From contig CM056377.1 in NCBI GenBank assembly GCA_029718625.1, positions 99,440,998 to 99,504,997 of the forward strand: 64,000 nt of DNA, in the 5' to 3' direction. This DNA is from Synaphobranchus kaupii (taxonomy: Eukaryota > Chordata > Actinopteri > Anguilliformes > Synaphobranchidae). How positions within the stretch are numbered: the first letter of the stretch is position 1; each line of letters begins with the position of its first letter. Below are positions 60,923 through 64,000 of this stretch, in pieces. A program made the translations under genes and the position numbers. The notes below the pieces were generated by a model. It ran no database searches and was not told where the DNA came from. It was given only the letters and a program-made list of their open reading frames with translations.

Positions 60923-61556
60923 CCTTATATCAAAGCAATTCTAACGTGGTTATTTTGTCATGGTCCTGCATTCACCGTGCCAAGTTATTCAGTGCTGATG
61001 CAGTGTGACATTGTTTGCCTACTGTCTTTTCACCATGGAATGTGTGTCTGGGGTGGGTGGTGGTGGTTATGGGGTGGGGGGCTTCATGTACACAGTCATG
61101 GATAATACAACAGTGAAAAGCCATGTGCATAGCACAGGATGACTGCTGCAAGTAAAAAAATAACTTCACATGTTTATTATTCTTTTCAGGAAAGACATCA
61201 CAAATATAATAGGTTTTGAGGCAGGTTACTAGGCTGGTTTCAATGTTTGGGAGGTGGGAGAAAATGAATAAAATTAACTGGAACATTATGATGCAGGAGG
61301 AACAAAAGAACGGAAATGTTAAAATTCTGATTCTGCTCAGAATGATCGGTTGGGGGAAAAAAAACAAAAAAAAAAACAAATGTTTTCAAGCCCTGCATGT
61401 ACCTATTTACCTTATATGAATGTGAATAGTCTCTGTGTTTGAGGCCATGTAAAAGCCCCCAAGGATGCATTTCTCAGTGTGGGATTTACTGCTTAAGTAA
61501 TGCTGCTCTGATTAGGAAGCAGTACCATCTGGTTGTCTGCGAGTGGAGACCACTGC

Positions 61557-61587
<31 letters not shown>

Positions 61588-63365
61588 ATACAAATGGGTG
61601 TGGGGTACTCAAGAAGTTGTGGATGGTTCCAATCAAATCATGACACACCTTTCCAATTTGACTAACCTGCATTACTGGCACAAAAGTGCTTATGCATCCC
61701 CGTGATGTTTTCAGCACCAGTCAATTAAAAATAAAAGGGAAAATTCTGTGCAGCAGTTGAAATTTATTTATGATACTTTGTACCTCTCAGCTTTCAGTCT
61801 GTGAGGGACACACTATCATTTATGCATGTTATGTTATGGTAAAGACCAGACTTACCTGTCAAAATAAGATTTTTCAAGCTGTTGCTTGGCAACAGCTTTT
61901 GAACTGGATATATGTGGCTTAAACAGGGGATATTCTTTTTAATCCCATTGGTTTCTATATTTTATCACACATTATCATCAAATCACAAGTTACTGTACAA
62001 CTACATGTTATGCAACCAACCTCAGCTACTTAGAGAGTGTGGGTGTGATGGCTCATTTGTCTCTAAATTCCGAAAAATATATTGTTGTCCGTTAGGATAT
62101 GATTGCACTTTTCTTTCTTTATAAAGTTGCTGCCCAATGTGGGGCTGAGCATGTAAAATTTATCCCCTAACTTAGAATGCTGAAATGTCTCCAATTGCAG
62201 CCACTTCATGTGCAATCCCCACTGCCGATTCAGGAGAGTATTGACAACTGCGGTAGCGGCGGTACTATAAAGTTATTAATTATATTATATATTTCCCTCA
62301 TCTACTGTCCACAGCATGGAATTTGATTAAATTCCCCTGCTCCTCCATCTTCTCACATAGAAATTTAGAATTTAGAATGTATAAATATCTCTGCAGAAGC
62401 TGCCAGTGCCAACGCAGAGGAAATCCATACAAAACACAGTATGCATTCACCTACAGAAAACACCACACAACATTTTTCTGAATGAGGCTTTTTTTTAAAA
62501 AATAAATAGGAATGCTTATAGCTTCACTTAATACCCAGGCCAACTGATGTTTCATCAGCAGATCTGGATTCCATAATGTATAAAGCCTGCTGTACATTAC
62601 ATGTGCTCCCCCTGAACTCATGGTCCATTACTGACCCTTCTGGGCTCAATAAACAACACTTAAATTGGAAGCAGTATCTATGTCTGCAGGTGGCTCTCAA
62701 ACCTTAATGAGAGAATTTATTATTGTAATTACATGTCTGATTTACACATAAATCAGTGAAGCAGGTCTCAGTTCCCATTATTAATTACAATGGCCATGCA
62801 TGATTAGATCAATGTAGGGAGAGTATTGAATGTTTGAAAAGTTCCATGTGGGGATGCCGTGCAAGGGTTTCTCTTCATTAGTGGGAGGAAGATTATGGAG
62901 AGTCTGTCTTTCATAGACTGTCTGAAGACGTCCATCTTAAAACCTATTTGTTTTCTATAATGCTATCAGAGGCACTCCGAAGGAACTACAAAATGGTTTG
63001 TGTCTTTGCTAACCAAAGTAAATTCAGAGTGAGACGATCTCATAAACAGAGTAAGCATAACAAATAAGACCACAATAATAAACTAATATCCTGAAGCTGA
63101 ATTTATCTCACCTGGAAATTGCTCTCATTTCACTAGAGCAAAATACATTCCACAGCTCCTTAATTATAGACTACAGAATTCTGTAATAATTTCTAACCAT
63201 TGTTTTACTTTAGTAAAAATTTCGAAAAAAAATTAAATCCATTGTGTGTTTGGACAAATCAAACATTTGGATTGGAACAACTGCAACAAAAAATGCCACT
63301 AGACCTTTGTCTCACAGGACCCAGTTTCAAGAGCTTATCCTGGCTGCAAATCCAAGAAAAAAATA
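60923..63365. other. non-coding stretch without recognised gene
   Basis: It contains a (CA)n tract at about 61556-61583 and a TAATTA-rich patch at 62680-62830. No exon recognised. Confidence 0.45.
61556..61583. repeat. (CA)n microsatellite
   Basis: About 14 CA units followed by ATACACATAC. Confidence 0.9.
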
Positions 63366-63532
63366 ATATGGGTTAGATTCCCAGGTCGGACACTGCCGTT
63401 GTACACTTGAGCTCGGTACTTAACCTCTATTGCTTCAGTATCAAACTATATAAATTGACACTGTAAAAATTCAAAAGCTGTGTAACTTGCTCTAGATAAT
63501 AGTGTCTGCTAAATGTGTGTAATTTAATGTAG
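63366..63532 (+). repeat. 5'-truncated tRNA-derived SINE, V-SINE/HE1-like
   Basis: It starts at the B-box region (GGGTTAGATTCCC, 63370-63382) and continues with CACTGCCGTTGTACACTTGA, TTGCTTCAGTAT and the tail TAGTGTCTGCTAAATGTGTG. It is the same family as the copy at 40.0 kb but a different truncation. The A-box half is absent. Confidence 0.8.
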
Positions 63533-63639
63533 ACTGTGTAGAGTAGGGGTTGAGTATTCTTTGGATATTTTATTGAAAGAATCTGGATACCTTATTGACT
63601 GCCACATACAGAGAAAGAGAGATTGTCATCTAGGGTGGC

Positions 63640-64000
63640 TTCTTGTAGAAGAAGAACTCTGAGTGAGCTCTCATGTAACGTCTACACTGAGGGAGAGACA
63701 ATGCAGTGGTGAGGACATAGAGGGAATGTACAGCACCCCGGTTGAACTTAAATGACTGTCCGCCATCCAGAAAGATGTCCATAAGGCAGGCTGAGATGCA
63801 AAGCGAGACCTGAGTGTTGGATAGAGGAAAAGTAATTATTGTCAGCGTAGAAGTAGGATGAGAAACCGTGGGAGGAGATGACAGACCTCAGAGATTGCAT
63901 GTAATGGGAAAAGAGGGTGTGGGACCAAAGACTAAGCCTTGGGGGACACCTCTAGGAAGGTCATTAGTATACAATAAGCTACCATCCCAGGAAACCCTAA
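63640..64000 (-). pseudogene. L2-clade LINE reverse transcriptase fragment, minus strand, running off the window
   Basis: On the minus strand the conserved GVPQG lies at 63936-63950. It is followed in shifting frames by LFSHYMQSLRSVISSHGFSS and YFYADN, where the catalytic YADD has become YADN (63838-63849), and then ISACLMDI. Several frameshifts show it is dead. It is clearly more decayed than the L2 copy at 53.2 kb. The upstream half lies beyond 64000. Confidence 0.8.

Overview
The window looks like ray-finned (teleost) fish nuclear DNA. It carries a Sleeping Beauty-type (salmonid-style) Tc1 inverted repeat, L2-clade and CR1-clade LINE remnants, tRNA-derived SINEs with an L2-like tail, many hAT elements, PIF/Harbinger remnants, long (CA)n tracts and the TAACGTTAGC-rich spacer common in fish genomes. 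There are no bacterial operons, CRISPR arrays or phage genes. The species cannot be named from the sequence.

One host coding exon is supported, at 526-761 on the minus strand. It encodes 78 residues resembling the long-isoform N-terminal exon of the cAMP phosphodiesterase PDE4B (PDE4B1 type), with a good acceptor, a good donor and the expected codon split. Because the gene runs right to left, the remaining ~63 kb is most simply a giant 5' intron of pde4b (or intron plus upstream flank). No other exon was recognised.

The rest is a transposon archive. At 10.8-21.3 kb a Tc1/mariner element is split by two hAT-like elements, each with a perfect 8-bp target duplication. The first (11.7-16.6 kb) carries a barely broken TTF/DUF4371-type hAT transposase and a CR1 LINE fragment. 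The second (16.7-20.8 kb) holds another TIR element, then a Harbinger copy, then a 1-kb hAT that still has a BED zinc-finger exon: five levels of nesting. At 23.4-26.3 kb one hAT-like element sits inside another, both with 8-bp duplications, and a further one lies at 27.8-28.6 kb. At 35.6-36.3 kb is a TTAA-flanked foldback element. At 40.9-45.4 kb are a solo Sleeping Beauty-type end, a Tc1 copy of the same family as the 10.8-kb element, a third Tc1-like family and a second Harbinger fragment. At 53.2-54.6 kb is an L2 LINE 3' half. At 54.6-59.0 kb is a TTAA-flanked element with nested GGGTGCGTCCCAATA-end elements and a 36-bp-arm hairpin. The window ends in a second, minus-strand L2-type RT fragment.

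Two minisatellites (43-bp unit at 8.6-9.2 kb; ~36-bp unit at 31.0-32.3 kb) and several microsatellites complete the picture. Most open reading frames are chance frames or repeat translations. The coding matches are the PDE4B exon and the remains of transposases and reverse transcriptases.
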